A stretch of 64,000 nt of DNA, from assembly GCA_025452255.1 (NCBI GenBank), contig CP104975.1, positions 62,001 through 126,000 of the forward strand, written 5' to 3'. The notes under the pieces were generated by a model. That model ran no database searches. It had not been told where the DNA came from and saw nothing but the letters and a program-made list of their open reading frames with translations. Every line of letters begins with the position of its first letter. Within the stretch, counting starts at the first letter, position 1. This stretch comes from Devosia sp. A8/3-2 (GTDB lineage Bacteria > Pseudomonadota > Alphaproteobacteria > Rhizobiales > Devosiaceae). A program made the translations under genes and the position numbers. This document shows, in pieces, positions 39,762 through 48,836 of the stretch.

Positions 39762-40690
39762 TTTCCTTCATCCTCGCACGCCTTTTTCGGGCCCTGGTTG
39801 TCCTCTTTCTCACTGTGACATTCGTCTTCATCGTGCTTCGGATGAGCGGCGATCCGGCCGAACAGATGCTGGGCGATCTCGCTTCGCCCGAAGCGCTGGA
39901 GGCATTCCGTAGCAATTGGGGCCTCAACCGATCGATCCCCGAGCAGTTCTTCATCTATGTGACCAACGCGCTGCGTGGCGATTTCGGTGTGTCATCCGCC
40001 GATGGTAGGCAGGTGTTCGCGGTCATTGCCGAACGTGTTCCCAAGACGCTGTTGGTGACCGTTTCGGCCTTCGTCCTGATTATGCTCTTCGGGATTCCGG
40101 CCGGAATTCTCGCAGCGGTGCGTCGTGAGAGTCCCGCCGACAAAGCCGTCATGGCGGGTGCGGTGATTGGATACAGCGTTCCCAACTTCCTGCTCGGCGT
40201 TGCCCTGATCTTCGTATTTGCCGTCTGGTTGCGTGTGCTGCCCAGCTCGGGCAGTTCCACCGGGCAACATGCGATCCTGCCGACAGTTACCTTTGCCATG
40301 GCAGGCGCGGCAGCAATTTCCCGTTTTACCCGCTCCACAATGATCGACGTGCTTGGCCAGCCCTATATCGTCGCGGCCCGTGCAGATGGCGTGCCCGAAT
40401 GGGAGGTCATCCTTCGGCACGCCCTTCCCAATGCCGCGATCCCCATGGTGACGATGCTGGGCTTTAGCGCCGGAGGGTTGTTGGGAGGCGCGGTGCTCGT
40501 CGAGACCGTGTTTGCGTGGCCCGGTCTGGGCAGCGGCTTCGTTCGCGCCGTCAATACCGGCGATCTCAACGTCGTGCAGGCCATGATCATCACCTTCACC
40601 ACGTTCATGGTCACGATCAACCTTACCGTCGACATTTTATACGCTGTCCTCAATCCGAAAATCAGGTTGCAGAACAATGACGCAAGCTAG
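39758..40690 (+). CDS. ABC transporter permease, DppB/OppB type, intact
   Basis: 310 residues. The N-terminal helix FILARLFRALVVLFLTVTFV and FRSNWGLNRSIPEQFFIYV are typical of DppB proteins. The binding-protein-dependent signature reads PYIVAARADGVPEWEVILRH ALPNA. Six membrane helices. Start overlaps the previous gene (ATGA) and the next gene starts 14 bases before its stop. Inner-membrane half of the translocation pore. Confidence 0.93.
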   Translation: MISFILARLFRALVVLFLTVTFVFIVLRMSGDPAEQMLGDLASPEALEAFRSNWGLNRSIPEQFFIYVTNALRGDFGVSSADGRQVFAVIAERVPKTLLVTVSAFVLIMLFGIPAGILAAVRRESPADKAVMAGAVIGYSVPNFLLGVALIFVFAVWLRVLPSSGSSTGQHAILPTVTFAMAGAAAISRFTRSTMIDVLGQPYIVAARADGVPEWEVILRHALPNAAIPMVTMLGFSAGGLLGGAVLVETVFAWPGLGSGFVRAVNTGDLNVVQAMIITFTTFMVTINLTVDILYAVLNPKIRLQNNDAS

Positions 40691-41534
40691 GACGCTGCCG
40701 AGATGGCAATTCTGGACGTCCGCCTCCCGCCTGCCGGCGAGTATCTGGCTGTGCACTATCTGGGTGGCAGTGGTCGTGGTCGTGGGCGCAACGGCACAAT
40801 GGATTTCGCCTTACGACTATCTGCAGCAGGCTCCGCTTTCAGCTTCGCTGCCAGGCGCGCTGCCGGGTCATCTACTGGGCACCGATTATCTTGGCCGCGA
40901 TTTGCTCAGCAACATACTGGTCGCGACCCAGACATCATTGATGATCGCGCTTGCCGGCTCGGCGATCTGCGCACTTATTGGTACAAGCCTCGGCTTCCTT
41001 GCCGCCCATTTTGGCGGCTGGATCGACAATCTCATCATGGGCTTTGCCGACGCCATGGCGTCAGTGCCCTTCATCATCTTTGCGCTGGGCGTACTGGCCT
41101 TTTTCGGTTCGAGTCCGCTACTTTTTGTCTTCCTCGTCGGGGTGGCCTCCCGGGAACGCTATGCGCGCCTGACCCGTGGCCTCGTACTGAGTGCCAACCA
41201 GGACGGCTATGCAGAGGCGGCTCGCATCGTGGGCGTTCCATCCCTGCGCATCTACCTGCGCCACATTCTTCCCAATATTGCTGGCCCTCTTATCGTCCAG
41301 CTCACGGTGAACTTTCCCGAGATCATTTTGCTCGAGAGCGGATTGAGCTTTCTGGGCTCGGGTATTCAGCCGCCCACGACGAGCCTTGGCCTCATGGTCG
41401 CCGACGGCAGGAATTACGTTGCAATCGCTCGGTGGCTTACCGCCCTGCCCGGCCTGATCATAGTGCTCACCACTTTAGCCATAAGCCTGCTCGGCGACTA
41501 TTTGCGCGATCGTTTTGACGCGCGCCTACGCTAG
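40677..41534 (+). CDS. ABC transporter permease, DppC/OppC type, intact
   Basis: 285 residues. N-terminal helix ASIWLCTIWVAVVVVVGATA, then the DppC-type HLLGTDYLGRDLLSNIL motif. The signature loop is GYAEAARIVGVPSLRIYLRH ILPN. The C-terminus PTTSLGLMVADGRNYV is also characteristic. Ends 16 bases before the second GDPD gene. Confidence 0.93.
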   Translation: MTQARTLPRWQFWTSASRLPASIWLCTIWVAVVVVVGATAQWISPYDYLQQAPLSASLPGALPGHLLGTDYLGRDLLSNILVATQTSLMIALAGSAICALIGTSLGFLAAHFGGWIDNLIMGFADAMASVPFIIFALGVLAFFGSSPLLFVFLVGVASRERYARLTRGLVLSANQDGYAEAARIVGVPSLRIYLRHILPNIAGPLIVQLTVNFPEIILLESGLSFLGSGIQPPTTSLGLMVADGRNYVAIARWLTALPGLIIVLTTLAISLLGDYLRDRFDARLR

Positions 41535-41550
41535 AAAAATAGGAGAAACA

Positions 41551-42355
41551 ATGAACCCGCTGCTCATGACGCCGGAGACGATAAGGATCGCCGGACATCG
41601 CGGCCATAGCGCCGGTGCGCCGGAGAACACCATCGCCGCGTTCCGGAAAGCTCGCGAGTTTGGCGGCCATGGCATCACCTGCGAGACCGACCTCGCGCTG
41701 ACCAGCGATGGCGAGTTCGTCTTGATTCATGACGAGACCGTGGACCGCACCACCGATGGTCATGGTCTTGTCCACGACATGAGCTATGCCGATCTCGCCA
41801 AGCTAGACGCAGGCCGATGGTTTGGTGAAGCCTTCGCGGGAGAACGCGTCCCGCGTCTCACGGACGCCCTACAACTGGCGCGCGAACTGGGGATCATCTA
41901 CCAGCTCGAGCTCAAGATATATGACCGGGACGACGTCATCCTTCCCAAGCTAAGGGCGCTGATCGACAGAATTGGGCTGCGCCGACCTATTGCAGTTCTC
42001 TTCCTTCGATTTCGTTCAACTGAGGGCGCTCAAGAGGGCTATCCCTGAGGTTCCCACGGTCGGTCTGTCGCATTCCCGCCTGATCGATCCTGCCGCCATT
42101 GCGCGGGAAGCAAATGTGGATGCGATCAATCTCGAAATCCAGCACTTCCCAAGCGGCGAAGCGCATCAGCTCCACGATGCCGGCTTCGCGGTCTTCTTGC
42201 ATGTTCCGCGCCTGGAGCGGCTTGAGAAGCTCAAATCATATGGCGTGGACGTGGAGGTTCAGGCCGTCCGTTGGGTACGGGAGGGTCAATTGGATCAGAT
42301 CATCAGTGACGACGTCGTGCAGATGGCCAGGATCAGGAATGAAGCTCGTGGCTGA
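41551..42355 (+). CDS. GDPD-family phosphodiesterase (AccF-like position), frame broken
   Basis: About 268 residues; AGGAGAAACA precedes the ATG at 41551. Active-site pattern: GHRGHSAGAPENT, CETDLALTSDGEFVLIHDET, LGIIYQLELKIYD. After a break near 41985: LQFSSFDFVQLRALKRAIP, VEVQAVRWVREGQLDQII and SDDVVQMARI. No signal peptide: the substrate must first be imported, matching the importer encoded just upstream. Position and family match AccF, the agrocinopine phosphodiesterase of Ti plasmids. Overlaps the phosphatase gene. Confidence 0.89.
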
Positions 42356-43190
42356 TTTGAACGGATCGACATTGCCTGAACGCGCCACCGAAGCCGTTAT
42401 CGAGGAAATCGCACGTAGCGCAGGTGAAATTGCCCTGCGGCACTTTCGGTCATTGGCCAGCATACCCGTTGAGAAGAAAGGCCATCTTGATCTCGTCACC
42501 AAGGCCGACAGAGAGGTCGAGGAATTCCTGATTGCTAGCCTGCGTCAGGTGTTCCCAAACGACGGTGTCTATGGCGAAGAGGGCGGCAACATCGCGGGCA
42601 CTTCGGGGCGGATATGGGTGATCGACCCGATTGATGGGACGTTCAATTTCGTGCGGGGCGGGCAGAACTGGGCGATTTCGATAGGCCTCTATGAAAATCG
42701 GCGTCCGACATTCGGGGTAATCTACGTCCCCGTCCGTGACCTCATGTTGAGCGGGGGTGGGTCTGTCGAAACCCGGCTGAACGGCAAGCCGATGCGATCT
42801 TTGCCTGTGCTCGATCTATCGCAGGCCTCTATGGGGATCGGTCTACATCCTTCGGTCGCCACGCAGGACCGTCTTGAAGTATTGCGCTATATTTCCGACG
42901 AACTGCGCATCGCGTTCCGCTGTTGCGGGTCTTCGACCCTCTCTCTCATCGAGGTGGCCATGGGTGAGACCGATGGTTACGTGGCGCTCGGCGATTCGAC
43001 ACGGGATGTGATGGCCGGGCTGCCCATCCTCAGCAATCTGGGGGTGTCTCACACGATCGATTGGGATCGCACGGATCTCGGCGCAAAGCTGCGCTTCGCC
43101 TGTGGAAGCGAGGCGTTTCTGGCAAAGGTGCGCCCTCTACTGGAGAGCGTCGGCGGCAACCCCATGTCAGGCGCTGCCAGCCATGGATAG
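42339..43190 (+). CDS. Inositol-monophosphatase-family phosphatase (AccG-like position), intact
   Basis: 283 residues from the ATG at 42339, which lies within the 3' end of the GDPD gene. Metal-site motifs are complete: DLVTKADREVEEFL, YGEEGGN, WVIDPIDGTFNFVRGGQNWA (the DPIDGT-x-N-F signature) and, for the C-terminal site, LGDSTRDVMAGLPILSNLG, where the usual W-D-x-A-A is changed to R-D-V-M-A. It probably removes phosphate from the sugar- or polyol-phosphate released by the phosphodiesterase. In the acc operon the equivalent enzyme AccG acts on arabinose 2-phosphate; specificity here is open. Confidence 0.92.
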   Translation: MKLVADLNGSTLPERATEAVIEEIARSAGEIALRHFRSLASIPVEKKGHLDLVTKADREVEEFLIASLRQVFPNDGVYGEEGGNIAGTSGRIWVIDPIDGTFNFVRGGQNWAISIGLYENRRPTFGVIYVPVRDLMLSGGGSVETRLNGKPMRSLPVLDLSQASMGIGLHPSVATQDRLEVLRYISDELRIAFRCCGSSTLSLIEVAMGETDGYVALGDSTRDVMAGLPILSNLGVSHTIDWDRTDLGAKLRFACGSEAFLAKVRPLLESVGGNPMSGAASHG

Positions 43191-44229
43191 CGGCGTCCCC
43201 TCAAACGTTTGCCCGGGTCGTGACATGTCGGCTGCAGGAATTGCGCCGGCGCACCGTGGACGGCAGGGGCGTCGCCGACATTCGGATGTTACAGGTTGAG
43301 GATGGTCCGGGGCGTGGACAGCGGCTGCTTGTCGTTCGCAACGCGGCGGGCATTGGCTTTGAGATCGCGGTGGACCGGGGCTTTGATATTTCCAGCGTGA
43401 CTGGCGCAGCGTAAATATTGGCTGGAATAGCGCAAACGGTATGCCCCGGCCGCCCAACTCGGTCGATGCTGAAGAGGGCGTTGGTTTCTACAGGAACTTC
43501 GATGGCTTCCTCGTCACCTGTGGCTCGGACCATATCGGTGGCGCCCGCCGAAGTGACGCGGACCGCTATATCCACAAACATCGGAAGGAGGTTTTCCACC
43601 CCCTGCATGGCAGGATTTCCAGCCAGCGCTACCCTTTCGGGCTATGGCGTCGACTGGAGCACTGACATTCCGATCATCTGGGCCGAGGGCGTTGTCAGGC
43701 AGAGTTCGGTGTTCGGGGAGAACCTTGTGCTGCGCCGTCGCATAGTTGTGGATGTTTTCGGCCGAGCAATCCGTATAGACGACGCCGTCGAAAATCGAGG
43801 ATTCCGCCCCACGCCGCATGCGATCCTCTACCACATAAACTTCGGTTATCCGTTTCTTGATCAGGTAACCCGGATTTCAGGCGACCTGACCCACGATATC
43901 GTCTCGGCATTCAACAGCGAGGACAAGCGCCCACGGGATGACTTCGTCGACTATTACCGGAGACGCCGGTCATTTCTGATCTGCCGACGGCTTCGGTCGA
44001 ACTGCATAATAGCGCTCTGCTCGGAGGATTAGGCGTCCAGTTGTCGTTTCCTCGTAAAGCACTGCCGACTTTCGGAATCTGGAGAGCTTTTCAGTCCGGT
44101 ATCTACGCATTCGCACTGGAGCCGGCCCACCGATTTAGCCACGACGGGGCCGATGACTCAATTACTCTGGGGGCCGGAGAAACCGCCGCCTACCAGATCG
44201 CGATAGCGCTGCGCACCACCAGCGAATAG
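43183..44229 (+). CDS. DUF4432 / aldose-1-epimerase-like protein, frame broken several times
   Basis: About 348 residues spread over at least four frame segments: FARVVTCRLQELRRRTVDGR, QRLLVVRNAAGIGFEIAVDR, GFDISSV, VNIGWNSANGMPRPPNSVDA, GVGFYRNFDGFLVTCGSDHI, ATLSGYGVDWSTDIPIIWAE, RPTPHAILYHINFGYPFLDQ, FQSGIYAFALEPAHRF. FYRNFDGFLVTCGSDHxG and PxxLYHINFGYPxLD are diagnostic of the galactose-mutarotase-like DUF4432 fold. It ends the operon; a role in epimerising or binding the released sugar is plausible. The start is uncertain. Confidence 0.8.
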
Positions 44230-44533
44230 AGAATGCCTAGTTGCTATATGTCCGGATCGACAAGACGGCCACCGTAGTGCAAACCGCATTTGGCGCCGAC
44301 TATGAAGCTGAGATATTTCAGCGAGGTTTTGCTGACCAATAATTCGGTATGAATTCTGGTCAGTTGATTGATGCTACGCTTACGCACAAAGCCGCTCTGT
44401 CAGGGAGTTGAACGTTGCAAGGCATCTCTCAAGCCGTTCTCCTCAGCCAACCGCAGTGGAGTTGTGTGTCGACTCCGGTTGGGCATAGTTCACAAGCCGA
44501 AATGCTCGCGAACGTGAAAGGAGCCTCTCCACA
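44230..44533. other. Intergenic stretch with no supported gene
   Basis: About 300 bases between the DUF4432 gene and the nucleotidyltransferase-HEPN gene. Only the AAGGAG ribosome binding site at 44518-44523 was recognised. Confidence 0.5.
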
Positions 44534-45447
44534 GTGAAGATCAGCCTCGATCACCTTCCCGAAAGCAAGCAGCGGAATATCGCGCGCATCGTCGAGATCA
44601 TCCACGAGGAATTCGAGGACGCGCTCAAGGAAGCCAAGTCGGAGGCCAAGCGCCGCGGGCGCATCTTAAAGATCATTCTGTTCGGATCTTACGCCAAGGG
44701 CACTGGGTCGATGAGCCTCATACGATGAAGGGCTACCGCTCTGACTTCGACATTCTGGTGATCGTCAATGAGAGCCGCTTTGCAGGATTTGAATACTGGG
44801 ATCGGGCCACAGACCGGCTAAATCACGAGCCCACGATCGGCGTGCCGGTAGGCCTGATCGTGCACTCGGGTCGCGAAGTGAACAATGCCTTGCGCAACGC
44901 GCAGTACTTCTTCACCGACATTCGTAAAGAAGGCATCCTGCTCTACGAGATGGATGATCGAGAACTCGCCGAGCCGGGCGTTCTTACGCCGCAGCAGGCA
45001 TTGGATGTTGCTCATGAGCAGTACACTCAACGTTTTGAAGCCGCGCTCAATTTTCTAAAACTAGCGAAATATTCGATGTCGGATGGCATGCTTAACCCAG
45101 CGGCCTTTCTACTTCATCAATCACTCGAGCAAGCTTACTCCGCCGTGCTGTTGGTGCTGACGAACTACAGCCCGCCCTCGCATAACCTGAAATTCCTGCG
45201 CATGCTCGCCGAGGATCGCGATCGTCGCCTGATTGACGCTTGGCCACGTGACCAGCACCGTCACAACGCCCGGTTCAACGTTCTCAATGAAGCCTACGTC
45301 AAGGCCCGCTATTCCAAGCACTATGAGATCAGCGAAGAAGCTCTGAAATGGCTCATGGATCACACCGAACTCCTGCACGCGCTTGTGCGGACGGTGTGTG
45401 AAGAACGTCTGGAAAGCTTAGAACAGGTTGCGATAGCCGAGCGCTAG
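44534..45447 (+). CDS. Nucleotidyltransferase-HEPN fusion protein, frame broken
   Basis: About 304 residues from a GTG with AAGGAG upstream. The N-terminal part (KIILFGSYAKGT, then after a one-base break at 44712 WVDEPHTMKGYRSDFDILVI) has the GSYAxG and DxD motifs of minimal nucleotidyltransferases. From about residue 170 a HEPN helical bundle follows (FEAALNFLKLAKYSMSDGML, AAFLLHQSLEQAYSAVLLVL, NEAYVKARYSKHYEISEEAL). MNT and HEPN halves are often separate toxin-antitoxin partners; here they are one chain, a form found in many proteobacteria. HEPN may be an RNase or only a scaffold. Confidence 0.82.
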
Positions 45448-45779
45448 TCGCGTGATCCTAGAAGCTGACTTAGCCTTGGCCCATAGGGGGATGGGGTCAA
45501 ACCACCGGTGAATGCCATTCCAGACCGCATATTATGCGAATCCATTCAGCGTTGGTTTGCCCCGGATGCTAGCCAATCTCGACGCAACGGAAGCTCTGAT
45601 CGCCAACGGGTCTGCCACGTTAGCTAGGTAACGCAAGCCGGGCTCACGATGCACGACCCGAAAACAGCCCAAGGAGAATCCCCAACGGGTCGCTTTCCTG
45701 CGTCGCATTTTAGATCGCACGGACTAAAACGCCGGCAACAACGGGGTGGAGGCTGCATGAGAACGCTCAGATGCGGCAC
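45448..45779. other. Intergenic stretch with dispersed repeat copy 4
   Basis: About 330 bases between convergent transcripts. It holds repeat copy 4; no terminator with a clear T-run was found. Confidence 0.5.
45516..45543. repeat. Dispersed intergenic repeat, copy 4
   Basis: CATTCCAGACCG CATATTATGCG AATCC, identical over 28 bases to copy 1 at 4652. GATGGGGTC lies 17 bases upstream, again as in copy 1. Confidence 0.75.
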
Positions 45780-47098
45780 CTATTCCTCTTTCAGGGCGCG
45801 GTTGAACTGTTCCTGGACCGGATGGAGAATATAGGACAACACCGTCCTGTCACCGATTTGCACGAAAGACTCCACGGGCATGCTCGGGACGAGCGCCACA
45901 CCCTTCGGCAACTCGGCGAGTTCTGCATCGGGGATGGATATCCGGGCAGCGTAGTATTGGTGTCCCGTCGTGGATCTTGTGTAGCGTCCGGCGCCACCCA
46001 CGATACGGTCGCAAAGAGCTCTGGCGTCGTGCGCGGATTGAGGCCGGAAAAGCGGAGCACAGCCTCCTGCCCAACGGCAACTTTATCGATATCGATCGGC
46101 TCAATTCGCACATTGACCGGGAGGGGATCCTCGGACGGCACAATAAGCATGAGGGTTTCGCCAGCGGCAGCAACTCCGCCAACGGTATGCAGAATAGATT
46201 CATGGACAACGCCCGTTTGCGGCGCGCGGATTTCTGTCCGGGTCAGGCGGTCCTGATCCGCGATCCGCCGCTGACCTGCTTCGGCAATTATGCGGCGCGC
46301 CTCTTGAAGCTCAGCCAACGCATCGGTCAGATACTCATCCTCAACCTGCTCGATTTGCAGGGCGCGCTCCGCAGCGATGGCTTGGGATTCAGCCAATGTG
46401 GCAACCAGCCTGCCCAATTCGCCTTCCGCGGAAGCGAGCTCCTTATCAAGGCTCGTACCGCGGCTCGCGGCGATCAAGCGCTTGTCATAGAGATTGTCGA
46501 AGTCCACGATTTCCAGCCTGACGACGGCGACCTGACGCTCGATCGCGGCCTTCTGCAGCGAAAGCCCCTCGCGCTGCCGTTCAAGCTGGACGATCTGCTC
46601 GCGCAATTGGGCAATTCGGCCTGCTTTGGTCTGCTGGCGTGCGGTAAGCACCCGCTGCTCCAGATCCAGCAACGCTGCCAACTCATCACTTTCGAAGATC
46701 TGCAGAGCGGCCCCGGAAAGCACCACTGAACTCCGGCCTTCGATCTCGGCCAAAAGACGAGCTTCCTTGGCATAAGCCTCGCGAAGCTGCGCCTCCGAAA
46801 TCGCCAATGCCGCCGCGATCGCGGTCTGGTCCAGGGCCGCCAGCAATTGCCCTTGCTCAACCCGATCCTCGTTACGCACCAGCAGTTGCGCGACAATCCC
46901 GCCTTCTGGATGCTGGACCCGCTTGGCGCTATCCTCAACCACCAGCATGCCCGGCGCGATGATCGCGCCTGAAATCTCCGTAAGGGACGCCCATGCGACC
47001 AATCCGCCAAACAGGCCAACAATAGCAAAAAGCCCGACCCAGCCGTGGCGCCGCAGGCTACGGATGTCTGTCGAGGACGGGGAACCGAGCGCCGTCAC
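45780..47098 (-). CDS. HlyD-family type I secretion adaptor (PrtE type), frame broken near its end
   Basis: About 439 residues. A single N-terminal membrane helix (HGWVGLFAIVGLFGGLVAWA) is followed by EISGAIIAPGMLVVEDSAKR, VQHPEGGIVAQLLVRNEDRV (the lipoyl half-motif of PrtE-like adaptors), a long coiled coil (residues about 95-280), then RTEIRAPQTGVVHESILHTV. After a break near 45985 the end reads YYAARISIPDAELAELPKGV, PVESFVQIGDRTVLSYILHP, the conserved terminal region. It bridges the inner-membrane exporter to a TolC-type channel, which is not in this window. Its start overlaps the exporter stop. Confidence 0.9.
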
Positions 47099-48827
47099 GA
47101 GGTAGGCGCCTTAATGGGATGAACATTCGAGCCCGATTGCGTAATCTTTTGCAGGACCTCATTTTTGGGTCCGTAGACCGCCTGACGTCCGCCTTGCATA
47201 TACAACAGGCTATCGACGGCCGCGATCGCGCTGGGGCGATGCGCGATGACAATGACAACCGAACCACGGTTCCGCGCCTGATGGATTGCGTCGGTGAGTG
47301 CGACGTCGCCCTCGGCATCGAGATTGGAATTGGGTTCATCGAGAACGATCAGAAATGGATCGCCATAGAGCGCCTGAGCCGAGCCAATGCGTTGCCTTTG
47401 GCCGGCCGACAGCAGATCGCCCTGTTCACCCACCCGGCTATTGTAGCCATCCGGTAAAGCGCTAATCAGGTCATGCACGCCGGCGGCCGTTGCCGCCATG
47501 ATGATGGCCTCGCTGGAAGCATCTGCCCGAAAGCGAGAGATGTTGTCGGCTACCGTCCCGTCAAAGAGTTCGACCCGCTGGGGCAAATAGCCGATCATCG
47601 AGCCGACCTGGTCGGCCGTATAGTGCGCCAGCACCGCACCATCGAACCGGATCTCACCGGCCAGACTTGGCCAAACCCCGACCCGGGGCTCGCGCGAGTG
47701 ACGACTTTCCCGATCCCGAGGGCCCGAGAATACCCACCCCCTCCCCTGCCGGGACTTCGAACTGCACCCCGGTCACCACCGGAGTTTTGTGGCCTTGCGG
47801 AGCTGTCGCCAGTCCTCTCACGCTCAGCGAACGTCTGGGAAGCGGAAGGCTAACCACTCGAGCAGCGGCTTCCTTGACCGAAAGCACCTTCCTGATGCGT
47901 GACCAAGCCTGCACGGCGCTGACAAAGCTGCGCCATTGACCAACGAGCTGTTCTGACTGGCGCGAGCGCATGAGCGGTAACGACCGACGCGGCGATCATC
48001 AATCCGCCGGTCATTTCGCCACGGATAACCAAATAGGCGCCAAGAGCCAGAACAGCCGACTGGAGAAAGAAACGCAGGCCCTTGGTCGTGGCTGAGAAAA
48101 AGGTCGCCCGATCGCCGCCTGTCCGTTGCGCCAGCAGCATCTTGTCAGTTTGGGCGACCCAACGTTCCTGCAGATCTTGGAGCATCCCCATAGCGACGAC
48201 TGTCTCGGCATTCAGCCGAACATCGTCGGTTTGCTTTTGACGCAGGGCCTGCTCCGTGTTGGCCTGCTGAGCCGGTTTTTGCGACATGGCCTCGTTGACG
48301 ATCATGAGCGCGGTAATGATGACGCAACCGGCGACGGCCAACCAACCCAGCCAATAATGAAAGAGGAACACAACGGCCAGATAGACGGGAACCCAAGGCA
48401 GATCGAGCAGCGCGAGCGGAGCCGATCCAGCAAGAAACTGGCGGAGCATATCGCCATCACGCAGCGGGTCCGCGGTCTTGGGGGCATTGGCGACAAGCTT
48501 GAAATGGACGGCCGCCGCAAATAGCCGACCGGATATGCGTGCATCAAGCACATTGGCAAAGCGGGCGGCCATCCGGCTGCGCAAGGCGTCCAAAAAGGCG
48601 TAGAACGCGAAAACAGCGAGAACCAGCCCGGTTAACACGAGCAAAGTCGGCACCGAACGGCTGGCGAGCACGCGATCGTAGACCTGCAGCATGAAAAGCG
48701 GACCAGTCAGCATCAGCAGGTTAGAGACGAAGCTAACGGCTCCAAGGGAAACCGAGGGCCCTGTCAGAGAGGCGTTTGGTGCAGCGGGCTCGGAGCCCCG
48801 CTGCACTGAGGATGAAGTCATATCCAT
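47095..48827 (-). CDS. Type I secretion permease/ATPase (PrtD type), frame broken
   Basis: About 577 residues. Membrane domain: GAVSFVSNLLMLTGPLFMLQ, VYDRVLASRSVPTLLVLT, PLALLDLPWVPVYLAVVFLF, FLQSAVLALGAYLVIRGEMT. Breaks near 47930 and 47680. ATPase domain: GVGILGPSGSGKSSLAR (Walker A), IGYLPQRVELFDGTVADNI (Q-loop), LLSAGQRQRIGSAQALYGDP (signature, LSAGQ for LSGGQ), LIVLDEPNSNLDAEGD (Walker B), VVIVIAHRPSAIAAVD. It exports the RTX protein encoded immediately upstream on the same strand, ten bases away, without a periplasmic intermediate. Confidence 0.9.
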
Positions 48828-48836
48828 GATGTTCTG

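Noticed and set aside
40703-41518. 271-residue frame inside the DppC-type permease gene
   Set aside because: It overlaps an intact, motif-bearing permease on the same strand in another frame and has abnormal composition (many W, R and H).
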